DNA of 19,248 nucleotides from an uncultured Alphaproteobacteria bacterium (GTDB lineage: Bacteria; Pseudomonadota; Alphaproteobacteria; CAAHEQ01; UBA3637). Made by a program: the position numbers and the translations under genes. The notes under the pieces were generated by a model. That model did no database searches. It saw only the letters and a program-made list of their open reading frames with translations, and was not told where the DNA came from. This document shows, piece after piece, positions 6,463 to 14,683 of this stretch. The DNA is taken from NCBI GenBank assembly GCA_937888725.1, contig CALARE010000001.1:1-19248 (forward strand). The letters are read 5' to 3'. Each line of letters begins with the position of its first letter. Within the stretch, counting starts at the first letter, position 1.

Positions 6463-8412
6463 CTATCCAATTTGACGAACAGAAGAAAAACTGTATTTAA
6501 GTTTTGTAAGTTTATCTAACGTTTCTTTTGACATAACACGTTCAAAAATTGGAATCCAAGCATTTACAACCTCAGGAGCTTCCTCTTTTGCTGCTAAATA
6601 CAAGCCACCAGCCAATGCGAGTTGCTGAATTAACAAATAATCTTCCCCTCTTGGATTACACTTTGACTCATAAGGCAATTTTTTAACTTTTTGAACCAAT
6701 TGTCTTGTTTGTTCTTCAAGAAGTTTTTTCTGTTGTTCCTCAAGGCGTTTTTGCTCTCTTTCTTTGTCTTTCTTTTCTTCCATCATTTGCTTAACTTTCC
6801 AAATTTTTTGAAGCATTTGATAGCGTTTTTCAAACCCATTTTCCTTATAAACAGCATAAATTTTTGGATGATCACTATCATTCATTAAGTCATACACTTT
6901 TAACAATCGTTTTAAATCTGTTCGCCTCTTTATCTCACACCTAAAAACATTCGTTTTATAGCTTTCCAACGGATAAAAATATGTTTTATCCTCTAATTGA
7001 ATGCCATGATGCATTAAAACAGCAGCCATATTGACATCATCATTTTCGATTGCTTCTGCAATTCCTCTTGCGGCTTGACACTCTGTGGTCGACCATTTAC
7101 GATCATCATCTGCCTTTAATTTATATTGAATAAAAGCACCTTGATTAATCAAATAATCCACCAATGCCGTATTTTTACTTTTAACAGCTTCTAATAATTC
7201 ATCATTAACGGAGGTATCCTTTATTAAAAAAGAATGCATATCAACATCATCAATAAATCTATCTCCAAGGACATTAGTTCTAATAAAAGGCGTTGGACAC
7301 TCAACATTAATATCAACAATAGGTTCGTAATACAACTTTTCTCGCTTTCTTAATTTTGCTCCTTTTGAGAGCAAAAATTTCACCATATCCATATCCCCAT
7401 GATGACAAGCCATAGCTAAAACGGAATCATACCGTCTGTCCTTAATACGTCCCTTACCCCAATTCCCATACAATACAGCGTCTGTGTTAAAGGATTCTAC
7501 AATTTGCTCCTCTGCAATCATATTATCCAAACAAGATGGGTTTCTTTCAATTAAACTTAAAATAATTTCAGTGATTGGGGAAACTTGCTCATCCATTTCC
7601 TTTTCAAAAGAGAATACCCCTCTTTCAGATTGAGAAAAAGACATTTCAGACTGAGCATTTTTTTTATCCACAACAGCTAAAGCTTTCGTTTGAGAAGATG
7701 GATTTGCACCTTGTTTAATTTTTGAAATTTCTTTTTCCCCATTTTGATAATAAATTTCTAAAGCTCGCTTTATAGGACTTGTATATTCCAAAGAAAGTCT
7801 CACTGGGATAGCCCTAAATTCTGTGTTTAAAATCTCTTTTTCACTAACAAAGGTACGAATAGCAACTTTTGAATCAGCCCCAAGAGATAATAACCTTTTA
7901 ACCATTTGAGCATCTTGCTTTTCAATCGCTGCTAATAAAGGATGACCAAGCGTGTCCATCTCCTTACTCCCATTTGGATTGGCGTTAAATTGCAATAACA
8001 AATCTAGCATTTCAGTATAATTGTTACGAATAGCAATTTTTAATAAATTTTCATTCCTCTCATTAAAAGAAGATTTATCAGCTTTTAAATCGTCATCTAT
8101 TGAAACAGGCGATCCCTCAGGAGAAACACCAGCAATCAAGCATAATTTTACCAATTTTAAGTTATTAGCCAAAACAGCTTTTTGAAGGGTTACATTCGTC
8201 AAAGCATCCATCATCACTTGTGGATCAAAATCAGATGTCTTCCCATCTGTTAAAATGAGCATAATTTCAGCTAATGCATCAAGATCTAATTCTTGTTCAA
8301 AAAAATTAAAAGCATCTTGCTCCCTAACTTCAGCTAGTTGGTTTTGCCCCTCAAAAACAAGAAGCTCCTCATTGCTTGAAAATGGCAATTGCTGTATTTT
8401 CTCGTTTGGCAT
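6463..8412 (-). CDS. Large divergent ankyrin-repeat protein with C-terminal charged helix, 649 aa
   Basis: Recognisable ankyrin units lie at about residues 72-101, 121-149, 155-184, 328-357, 401-429 and 448-475, with irregular connecting segments between them. A highly charged stretch (about 526-578, Lys/Glu/Gln-rich) should form a long helix or coiled coil. A C-terminal region of about 70 residues has no recognised domain. No signal peptide or membrane span is seen. The frame is open to an ATG at 8454, but a strong promoter (TTGACA, 17 bases, TAAAAT) covers that codon, so it cannot be on the transcript. The ATG at 8412 has AAAGGA six bases upstream; the adjacent ATG at 8415 is the alternative. 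It is first in an operon with the smaller ankyrin gene downstream and probably an old duplicate of it. Its function is unknown beyond likely protein binding. Confidence 0.85.
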   Translation of the reverse strand: MPNEKIQQLPFSSNEELLVFEGQNQLAEVREQDAFNFFEQELDLDALAEIMLILTDGKTSDFDPQVMMDALTNVTLQKAVLANNLKLVKLCLIAGVSPEGSPVSIDDDLKADKSSFNERNENLLKIAIRNNYTEMLDLLLQFNANPNGSKEMDTLGHPLLAAIEKQDAQMVKRLLSLGADSKVAIRTFVSEKEILNTEFRAIPVRLSLEYTSPIKRALEIYYQNGEKEISKIKQGANPSSQTKALAVVDKKNAQSEMSFSQSERGVFSFEKEMDEQVSPITEIILSLIERNPSCLDNMIAEEQIVESFNTDAVLYGNWGKGRIKDRRYDSVLAMACHHGDMDMVKFLLSKGAKLRKREKLYYEPIVDINVECPTPFIRTNVLGDRFIDDVDMHSFLIKDTSVNDELLEAVKSKNTALVDYLINQGAFIQYKLKADDDRKWSTTECQAARGIAEAIENDDVNMAAVLMHHGIQLEDKTYFYPLESYKTNVFRCEIKRRTDLKRLLKVYDLMNDSDHPKIYAVYKENGFEKRYQMLQKIWKVKQMMEEKKDKEREQKRLEEQQKKLLEEQTRQLVQKVKKLPYESKCNPRGEDYLLIQQLALAGGLYLAAKEEAPEVVNAWIPIFERVMSKETLDKLTKLKYSFSSVRQIG

Positions 8413-8444
8413 CATTGATCCTTTCATAAAAAAAATGGATTTTG

Positions 8445-8473
8445 ATTTTATCATCTTTTTTGCTATTTGTCAA
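8445..8473 (-). promoter_or_regulatory. Promoter of the ankyrin operon
   Basis: Read on the minus strand: a perfect TTGACA (8473-8468), a 17-base spacer and TAAAAT (8450-8445). Transcription would begin near 8438, about 25 nt before the ATG at 8412. This removes the longer candidate start at 8454, which falls inside the spacer. Confidence 0.8.
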
Positions 8474-8533
8474 TTTATTTTTTTAATATTAAAAATAGAA
8501 CATTAATAAATTGTAAAATAGCATAAACATAAA

Positions 8534-8563
8534 AAAAACAGCTCTTACAAAAGAACTGTTTTT
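8534..8563 (-). terminator. Terminator of the glgA-ddh operon
   Basis: AAAAACAG (8534-8541) pairs with CTGTTTTT (8556-8563), with an inner TCTT/AAGA stem and an ACAA loop. Read on the minus strand it lies about 25 bases after the ddh stop and ends in a run of eight T. Its symmetry could also make it work rightward, but no plus-strand gene ends here. Confidence 0.8.
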
Positions 8564-8586
8564 AATTTTTTTAGCTAAAAATGAGC

Positions 8587-9495
8587 TTAATACCCTTCTA
8601 ACTTTTCATCAATTGTTACCCCTGGTAGATAATCAATCAACGGCCTTTCAATAAAGGTATATGTCCCATAATCTTCATCATTATATGCTTTCATACAAGC
8701 ACGTACGCAAGAAACCATAATATTAGCCGTAAAATCTGGATTAACCCCTTCCGCTTCATATTTTTGATTGACTTGCATACCCGTTCTTTCCAAACTAACA
8801 GAATGGTTCAGCGTATTATATTTATTAATACTTTTTACTTCAATCACCTCTGTTGGGTCATTTTTAAAATAAGCATCTGTTAGAATAGCTTTTTCAACCG
8901 TTGCAAAATCAGCATCTTTTTGAAGCTCAACATAAACCTTTCGTTTTTGTTTTCCACGACCATTAGCAAGTGTCAATGCCACAGCATCTTTCACCCCAGG
9001 AACTTGTTTAACTTGCACAGTATGTCCCATACTGCGACCACCATTTTCACCACCAAATGTTGTCGATGTATGCCCTGTAATTGAAACAATTTTCATAATC
9101 GCACGAATGGCTGAATCGGTCCCTGGATCCCATCCTGCTGCTGTGATTGAAACAACCTTTTTTGCTTTAGCAGAAATATCTAAATCACGACGCATTGAAG
9201 CAATATTTGAATGTTCATCATAGCTGTCAACCGTGTTAATCCCTTGCCCATGATATTGTTTAACTCTTTCAGGCACTTCCCTTGATGGGATACATAACAA
9301 CGCGACATCGACATCACCCAATTCTTTAATGTCAGAAACAACCTGAACATCTTCTAATTCTGGATCATCATATTTCAACGAAGATGCACGACGAACAACA
9401 CCCGCCAACACCATATCTGAACATTCGGATATCGCCCGTTTACACCCACGACCGACATTTCCCCAACCAACGATTGCAACTGATATTTTTTGCAT
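8587..9495 (-). CDS. ddh: meso-Diaminopimelate D-dehydrogenase, 302 aa
   Basis: It catalyses NADPH-dependent reductive amination of tetrahydrodipicolinate to meso-diaminopimelate in one step. This supplies peptidoglycan cross-links and lysine and bypasses the succinylase route. The N-terminal Rossmann domain has 'GWGNVG' (10-15) and an Arg pair (35-36) suited to NADP(H). 'NTVDSYDEH' (87-95), 'GWDPGTDS' (121-128) and 'SMGHTV' (155-160) are the substrate-domain motifs of the family; 'YLPG' occurs near the end. The length and the 'GWDPGTDS' and 'SMGHTV' wording look closer to the shorter Symbiobacterium-type (type II) enzymes than to the C. glutamicum type; this is from memory and would need an alignment. 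Its ATG overlaps the glgA stop by one base (TAATG), with AGGAG inside the end of glgA, so the two are translationally coupled. A terminator follows. Confidence 0.93.
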   Translation of the reverse strand: MQKISVAIVGWGNVGRGCKRAISECSDMVLAGVVRRASSLKYDDPELEDVQVVSDIKELGDVDVALLCIPSREVPERVKQYHGQGINTVDSYDEHSNIASMRRDLDISAKAKKVVSITAAGWDPGTDSAIRAIMKIVSITGHTSTTFGGENGGRSMGHTVQVKQVPGVKDAVALTLANGRGKQKRKVYVELQKDADFATVEKAILTDAYFKNDPTEVIEVKSINKYNTLNHSVSLERTGMQVNQKYEAEGVNPDFTANIMVSCVRACMKAYNDEDYGTYTFIERPLIDYLPGVTIDEKLEGY

Positions 9496-10979
9496 TAATA
9501 AACTCCTGACATTTTTTGATATAAATTCTTATAATCCCCTGAAGATCTCGACCAAGAATAATCTTGTTTCATTGCCATTTTCCGCATATAATCAATGTGT
9601 TCAGGTCTATCGAAATAGGTCGCATTTGCCCACCCAATCGTGTTATACAACGCACGGGAGGAAATATCATTAAACTTAAACCCAGTCCCCAAACCATAAG
9701 CCTCATTGTAATTTAAAATCGTATCTTCTAACCCACCTGTTGAACGACCAACTGGCAATGCACCGTATGTTTGTGACACCATCTGTTTCAAACCACATGG
9801 CTCATAAATTGATGGAACAAGTGAGAAATCAGATCCCGCATCCATTAAATGCTCTGTTTCTTGATCAAAACCAATTTTGACAGCAATTTGCCCAGGGTAT
9901 TTATGTGGCAATGATGAAAGATAATCTTGAATATGCTGATCACCATTTCCCATAATTGCGAATTGACAATGCATCGTTTGCAACACAGGCTCAATACAAT
10001 CTGTCAGCATATTAACCCCTTTTTGCTCAGTCAAACGTACCGCCATTGAGAAAATAGGCTTATAATCATCCTGTGCCAAACCAAACTCTTTGCGTAATTC
10101 TTGTTTGTTTAAAAACTTACCATGTTTAAAATCTTCAAAAGAATATTGTTTTGGAATAATCAAATCTTTAGAAGGGTTCCATTGTAACGTGTCAATTCCA
10201 TTTAAAATTCCGACCAAATCACCTTGACGTTCTCTTAAAAGAAAGTCAAGACCTGCACCATATTCGGGCGTTAAAATTTCACGTGCATAGTTAGGAGAAA
10301 CTGTATTTAACTTATCTGCGAATCGGATACCACCTTTTAACAAATTGATTCTACCATAATCTTCAAAAGCACCAGCATTAAAATCACGCCAATCAATTTT
10401 GGCATAAGGCACAACATCAGAACCAAACCGCCCTTGATATGGCAAATTATGCAATGTCAACAAACTTTTCGTTTTTTCAAAGAAAGGATCGCCATCATGT
10501 TTCAAATAATAAGGAATCAAGGATGTTTGCCAATCATGAACATGTACAACATCAGGTCTAAAATTCATATCCTTTGCAACTTGCAATGCTGCCCGACAGA
10601 AAAATGAAAAGCGATAGGCGTTATCTTGATACTCTTGATGTGTGCCACAATCATCATAAAGACCGTGTTGACGCCAAATCGGACGACCAAAATATTTATT
10701 AAATTCAATAAAATAAGTTTCAACCCCCTTCACAAAATCAGAGCGATGGACACTAAAAAACTCTTGACAGTTACCCATAGCTACGCAGTTACCTTGCATA
10801 TAAGGATAGAGCCCAAACTTATGATAATCAATTGCTGAATAAAGTGGAATAACAACCTTTACATTCACATGATGTGCCTCAGCCAATGTTCTTGGTAATG
10901 CACCAGCAACATCACCCAATCCACCTGTTTTGATAAATGGCGTCATTTCACTTGCTACAAACAAAATATTCTGTGTCAT
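9495..10979 (-). CDS. glgA: Glycogen (ADP-glucose) synthase, 494 aa
   Basis: This GT5-family enzyme transfers glucose from ADP-glucose to the growing alpha-1,4-glucan. The N-terminal ADP-glucose loop 'KTGGLGD' is at 17-23, 'HVHDWQTSLIPYYL' and 'LLTLHNLPYQGRF' follow, and 'GILNGID' is central. The C-terminal nucleotide site 'YEPCGLKQM' has its catalytic-type Glu at about 393, followed by 'GRSTGGLEDTI'. The frame is open to 11045, but the promoter at 11011-11039 lies inside that extension. The ATG at 10979 has AGAGGGG six bases upstream and gives the standard start 'TQNILFVASEMTPF'. No other glycogen genes (glgB, glgC, glgP) lie in the window; the coupled downstream gene is ddh, which belongs to a different pathway. 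GlgA is divergent from recJ. Confidence 0.95.
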   Translation of the reverse strand: MTQNILFVASEMTPFIKTGGLGDVAGALPRTLAEAHHVNVKVVIPLYSAIDYHKFGLYPYMQGNCVAMGNCQEFFSVHRSDFVKGVETYFIEFNKYFGRPIWRQHGLYDDCGTHQEYQDNAYRFSFFCRAALQVAKDMNFRPDVVHVHDWQTSLIPYYLKHDGDPFFEKTKSLLTLHNLPYQGRFGSDVVPYAKIDWRDFNAGAFEDYGRINLLKGGIRFADKLNTVSPNYAREILTPEYGAGLDFLLRERQGDLVGILNGIDTLQWNPSKDLIIPKQYSFEDFKHGKFLNKQELRKEFGLAQDDYKPIFSMAVRLTEQKGVNMLTDCIEPVLQTMHCQFAIMGNGDQHIQDYLSSLPHKYPGQIAVKIGFDQETEHLMDAGSDFSLVPSIYEPCGLKQMVSQTYGALPVGRSTGGLEDTILNYNEAYGLGTGFKFNDISSRALYNTIGWANATYFDRPEHIDYMRKMAMKQDYSWSRSSGDYKNLYQKMSGVY

Positions 10980-11010
10980 GTTGTTCCCCTCTATGATAAG
11001 TTTCTTTTGC

Positions 11011-11039
11011 ATTATAATTAAAAAAAAAACGCATTGCAA
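11011..11039 (-). promoter_or_regulatory. Promoter of glgA-ddh
   Basis: Read on the minus strand: TTGCAA (11039-11034), 17 bases including ten T in a row, and a perfect TATAAT (11016-11011). The transcript would start near 11004, 25 nt before the glgA ATG. This excludes the longer glgA starts at 11045 and 11012. The T run in the spacer could make the promoter sensitive to slippage changes in length. Confidence 0.75.
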
Positions 11040-11060
11040 GTACAAATATTTTTATTTTTC

Positions 11061-11089
11061 TTGATTTTTACTAAAAAAGCCGTTAAAGT
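11061..11089 (+). promoter_or_regulatory. Promoter of recJ
   Basis: TTGATT (11061-11066), a 17-base spacer and TAAAGT (11084-11089). Transcription would start near 11096, followed by AAAGG (11105-11109) and the ATG at 11119. It lies back-to-back with the glgA promoter, 21 bases apart. Confidence 0.6.
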
Positions 11090-11118
11090 TAAATAAAAGA
11101 TGAAATAAAGGTTAGATT

Positions 11119-12882
11119 ATGAGTGTTTTAGGTGTAGAAAGATCGATTAACGAACTGAAGTGGACATATAAAAATACGGACGATAGATTGGCTTTAGCAA
11201 TTAGCCAACGGTTTGATATGCCCGATATTGCTGCCAGAATTTTAGCAGGACGCATCCAATCCATTGAAGAAGCTGATGCGTTTTTAAATCCAACTCTTAA
11301 AAATAATTTACCAAATCCTTTTTCACTTAAGGATATGGAAAAAGCAGCACGTCGCATGGCCAAGGCCGTGATGAATCATGAACCGATTGGTCTTATGGGT
11401 GATTATGATGTTGATGGTGCCACTTCAACCGCTTTATTAAAAATGTTTTTGGAAAGCTTGGGTGTAACTGTATTTGCCTACATCCCTGATCGAGAAGATG
11501 GCTATGGACCTAGTGCAAAAAAAATGCATGAATATCATCAAAAGGGCTGTTCCGTTGTCGCTACACTTGATTGCGGTATGACCGCATTTGACCCTATTCA
11601 AGAAGGAACAGATTTAGGCCTTGATGTCATCGTACTTGACCATCATGATGCGGATGAAAAACGTTATCCCAATGCTTATGCTATTGTCAACCCCAAAAGA
11701 CTTGACGAAGATGTTAATCACCCATGCCATTTTATGGCAGCCGTTGGTGTTGTGTTTTTATTTTCTGTCGCCCTCAACACTGTTTTAAGAGAGTTAGGTT
11801 TTTATCAAGATAAAAAAGAACCAAATCTAATCAAGTATTTAGACCTTGTTGCTTTCGGCACTGTTTGCGATGTTGTCAAATTAAAAGGTGTTAACCGTCT
11901 ATTTGTTAAAACAGGTCTAAAACAAATGCAAACACAGAACAATTTAGGCATTAAAGCCCTTGCCACATTGGTCAAATTATCCGAACCTGCGACAGCCTAT
12001 CATTTGGGGTATGTGTTTGGTCCAAGAATTAATGCCTGTGGTAGAGTTGGCAAATCAGACATTGGTATGCGATTGCTTTCTGCCTCTGACGATGTAACAG
12101 CTATGGTTTTAGCTGAAGAACTTGAATCTCTCAATTTAACAAGACGCGAAATTGAAACAGCTGTTTTATTAGAAGCAATCGAACAAGTTGAAAGTCACCC
12201 ACTTGAAAATCCATTTTTAGTTGTTGAGGGTGAGCATTGGCACCAAGGCGTTGTTGGGATTGTTGCTGGCCGATTAAAAGATAAATATAATCTACCTGTT
12301 TTTGCTCTTAGCATTGAAGATGATGAGATTAAGGGGTCTTCACGTTCTGTTCAAGGAGTAGATCTTGGCACCCTTGTCATGAACGCCATTCAACTTGGCA
12401 TTTTATCTCGAGGGGGTGGCCATCCAATGGCGGCTGGCTTTTCACTTAAAAAAGAAAATTTATCCGCATTTAAAACCTATTTAAAAGAGGTTATTAAACC
12501 TGATATGATTTCAAATGATGGCTCTATGCTTGAAATTGATGCCGTTATTGATGCCAAAAGTGCCTCAACCGATTTAATGGATAAGATTGCCCTTCTCTCC
12601 CCATTTGGTGAGGCTAACCCCGAACCTATTTTCGTGTTAAAAGAAATGCTTGTCACTCGAGCAACCATTTTGAAAAATGGGCATATTGCTTGTACACTTA
12701 CTTCAAAATCTGGCAAATACATCAATGCGATAGCCTTTCGTTCTGTCGATACTGATTTAGGGGTTAGATTACTCAGCAAAGAAAAGCAATATTTGCATAT
12801 TGCTGGTACACTCAAAAAAGATTCATGGCGGGGCAACACAAAAGTACAAATGCAAATTTTAGATGCCGCTTTGGTTGAATAA
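11119..12882 (+). CDS. recJ: Single-stranded-DNA-specific exonuclease RecJ, 587 aa
   Basis: This 5'-to-3' exonuclease acts on single-stranded DNA in RecF-pathway recombination, mismatch repair and base-excision repair. The DHH phosphoesterase motifs are complete: 'DYDVDG' (95-100), 'LDCG' (150-153), 'DHHD' (174-177) and 'GTVCDVV' (247-253). 'GPRINACGR' (301-309) follows. The DHHA1 domain has 'HQGVVGIVAGRL' and the 'RGGGHPMAAGF' motif (431-441). A C-terminal OB-like domain runs to the end. The length is normal for the family. AAAGG sits seven bases before the ATG, and the start is supported by the promoter upstream. It is followed by plsY after a 68-base gap without a clear terminator. Confidence 0.97.
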   Translation: MSVLGVERSINELKWTYKNTDDRLALAISQRFDMPDIAARILAGRIQSIEEADAFLNPTLKNNLPNPFSLKDMEKAARRMAKAVMNHEPIGLMGDYDVDGATSTALLKMFLESLGVTVFAYIPDREDGYGPSAKKMHEYHQKGCSVVATLDCGMTAFDPIQEGTDLGLDVIVLDHHDADEKRYPNAYAIVNPKRLDEDVNHPCHFMAAVGVVFLFSVALNTVLRELGFYQDKKEPNLIKYLDLVAFGTVCDVVKLKGVNRLFVKTGLKQMQTQNNLGIKALATLVKLSEPATAYHLGYVFGPRINACGRVGKSDIGMRLLSASDDVTAMVLAEELESLNLTRREIETAVLLEAIEQVESHPLENPFLVVEGEHWHQGVVGIVAGRLKDKYNLPVFALSIEDDEIKGSSRSVQGVDLGTLVMNAIQLGILSRGGGHPMAAGFSLKKENLSAFKTYLKEVIKPDMISNDGSMLEIDAVIDAKSASTDLMDKIALLSPFGEANPEPIFVLKEMLVTRATILKNGHIACTLTSKSGKYINAIAFRSVDTDLGVRLLSKEKQYLHIAGTLKKDSWRGNTKVQMQILDAALVE

Positions 12883-12894
12883 TTTATTTTTCCC

Positions 12895-12921
12895 TTGCGT
12901 TTTTGTTGAAAATTGTATAAA
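12895..12921 (+). promoter_or_regulatory. Possible promoter of the plsY-dprA-topA cluster
   Basis: TTGCGT (12895-12900) and TATAAA (12916-12921) are separated by only 15 bases, which is short. The 68-base recJ-plsY gap has no terminator, so read-through from recJ is also possible. Confidence 0.35.
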
Positions 12922-12950
12922 AATAAAAAGGCATTTTTTAGGAGGTTGTT

Positions 12951-13553
12951 ATGATATTAGGCTTTTTTGCTCTTTTAATTGGTTATCTTATTGGTTCAAT
13001 CCCTTTTGGCCTTGTTCTAACAAAAGCAGCGGGTTTAGGTGATATCAGAAAAATTGGTTCTGGCAATATTGGTGCCACAAATGTCCTTCGAACAGGGCGT
13101 AAAGATTTGGCACTTTTAACTCTTGTTTTAGATGCGGGTAAAGCTGCTTTTGTTGCTCTTTTATTCAAATACTTAGCAGGGTCTGAGATTATTGGTTTAC
13201 TCGCGGGTGTCGCCTCTATCTTAGGTCATAACTATCCACTCTTTTTGAAATTTAAAGGTGGAAAAGGCGTCGCCTCAACACTTGGACTTATGCTTGCAAT
13301 GACACCTCTTGTCGGTGTATTAACAGCTCTTACTTGGTTATTCATGGCTTTTACATTTAGATATTCATCTCTTTCAGCCTTAACAGCATTGGCTCTTGCT
13401 CCTTTTTATGCTCTTTTTATTGAAAACCCCAGCATTTCATTGATATACCTCTTGCTCACACTCCTGTCTTTTTATCGTCACAAAGATAACATTAAACGTA
13501 TTTTAAATGGTCAGGAAAGTAAAATAAAAATTAAAGGAACATCTCAAAAATAA
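12951..13553 (+). CDS. plsY: Acyl-phosphate:glycerol-3-phosphate acyltransferase PlsY, 200 aa
   Basis: This inner-membrane enzyme moves the acyl group from acyl-phosphate to sn-glycerol-3-phosphate, the first step of phospholipid synthesis with its partner PlsX. The three conserved loops are present: 'GSGNIGATNVLR' (36-47), 'KFKGGKGVAST' (100-110) and 'HKDNIKRILNG' (177-187). They are set between about five hydrophobic segments starting at residue 1. The length is normal. AGGAGG lies before the ATG. The stop codon overlaps the dprA start (TAATG), so the two are coupled. plsY-dprA adjacency is common in proteobacteria. Confidence 0.97.
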   Translation: MILGFFALLIGYLIGSIPFGLVLTKAAGLGDIRKIGSGNIGATNVLRTGRKDLALLTLVLDAGKAAFVALLFKYLAGSEIIGLLAGVASILGHNYPLFLKFKGGKGVASTLGLMLAMTPLVGVLTALTWLFMAFTFRYSSLSALTALALAPFYALFIENPSISLIYLLLTLLSFYRHKDNIKRILNGQESKIKIKGTSQK

Positions 13554-14683
13554 TGACTGAAAAAGAAAAATTTGCAGCAATTAAGCTCGCACTGAGTGAA
13601 AACATTGGCCCTATGACTTACAAGGGTTTACTTTCGTATTTTAAAAACCCATCAACAGCATTGGAACACTTGCCTGAGTTTTTGAAAAATTCAAGACGAA
13701 AAAGCATTAAAATAGCACCCGATTCATTGGTTCATCAACAAATCGAAACCGCAAAAAAAATGGGTGCTGAAATTCTTATTTTAAACGCACCTGGCTATCC
13801 TTCCTTGCTAAAACAAATTGATGATGCCCCACCTATTTTGTATGTTTTAGGGAACAGAGCTTTATTAAATGATAAATGCATTGCAATTGTGGGGAGTAGA
13901 AACGCTTCATTAAACGGCCTTAATTTGACAAGAAAGACCGCATTTGAATTAACAGAAAATGGCTATAATGTCGTATCTGGCATGGCAAAAGGTATTGACA
14001 GGGCTGCTCATGAAGGAGCTCTTAAATCAAAAAATGCAGGGACAATTGCCGTGCTTGGGACTGGGTTAGATGTCATCTACCCACGAGAAAATTCTGATAT
14101 TTATCAAGAGATTAAAGAAAATGGTTTAATCGTTAGTGAAATGCCGTTTGGCTCTAAACCTATTCCTTCTGCTTTCCCACGCAGAAACCGTATTATATCA
14201 GGACTTAGTCGTGGCACACTTGTTGTTGAAGCAAGCCAAATGTCAGGGTCACTTATCACAGCAAAAGAAGCCCTTAGTCAAGGCAGAGAGGTGTTTGCCA
14301 TTCCTGGATCGCCCCTTGATTCAAGAGCTTCAGGGCCTAATCAATTGATTAAAGACGGGGCTCATTTGGTTTTATCTTCACAAGATATTATTTCCACTCT
14401 CACGATGAATCACTCTCTTTGTTTTGCCGAGCCTAATTCAGAACCAACGCTGGACTTAACAATTTTAAACAGTGATACAACCTTTTTGAACGAGGCAAGA
14501 GAGAAAATTCTATCACATCTATCAATTCATCAAACACCTATTGACACACTCATTCGTGAAACGGGACTTAAAACCGAAGTTGTCAATGCACTTTTATTTG
14601 AACTCGAGTTGACTGGCATTATTGAGCGATTTGTTGGTCAACGTGTTTCACTTGTTTACAATAATGAATGGACAAAGTCATGA
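13553..14683 (+). CDS. dprA: DNA-processing protein DprA, 376 aa
   Basis: DprA binds single-stranded DNA taken up during natural transformation and loads RecA on it. The N-terminal helical (SAM-like) domain covers about 1-65. The Rossmann-type DprA domain has 'AIVGSRNAS' (111-119), 'VVSGMAKGIDRAAHEGAL' (140-157), 'AVLGTGLDVIYP' and 'FPRRNRIISGLS' (208-219). A winged-helix domain closes the protein at about 315-370. It is intact, so some competence or DNA-uptake function is plausible, although the gene is also kept in many non-transformable bacteria. It starts within the plsY stop and its own stop overlaps topA (ATGA). Confidence 0.96.
   Translation: MTEKEKFAAIKLALSENIGPMTYKGLLSYFKNPSTALEHLPEFLKNSRRKSIKIAPDSLVHQQIETAKKMGAEILILNAPGYPSLLKQIDDAPPILYVLGNRALLNDKCIAIVGSRNASLNGLNLTRKTAFELTENGYNVVSGMAKGIDRAAHEGALKSKNAGTIAVLGTGLDVIYPRENSDIYQEIKENGLIVSEMPFGSKPIPSAFPRRNRIISGLSRGTLVVEASQMSGSLITAKEALSQGREVFAIPGSPLDSRASGPNQLIKDGAHLVLSSQDIISTLTMNHSLCFAEPNSEPTLDLTILNSDTTFLNEAREKILSHLSIHQTPIDTLIRETGLKTEVVNALLFELELTGIIERFVGQRVSLVYNNEWTKS

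Noticed and set aside
8413..8454. Longer start of the large ankyrin protein
   Set aside because: The ATG at 8454 sits inside the promoter spacer, upstream of the predicted transcript start, and has no good ribosome binding site.
10980..11045. N-terminal 22-residue extension of glgA
   Set aside because: It would lie across the glgA promoter; the ATG at 10979 has the ribosome binding site and the usual family start.
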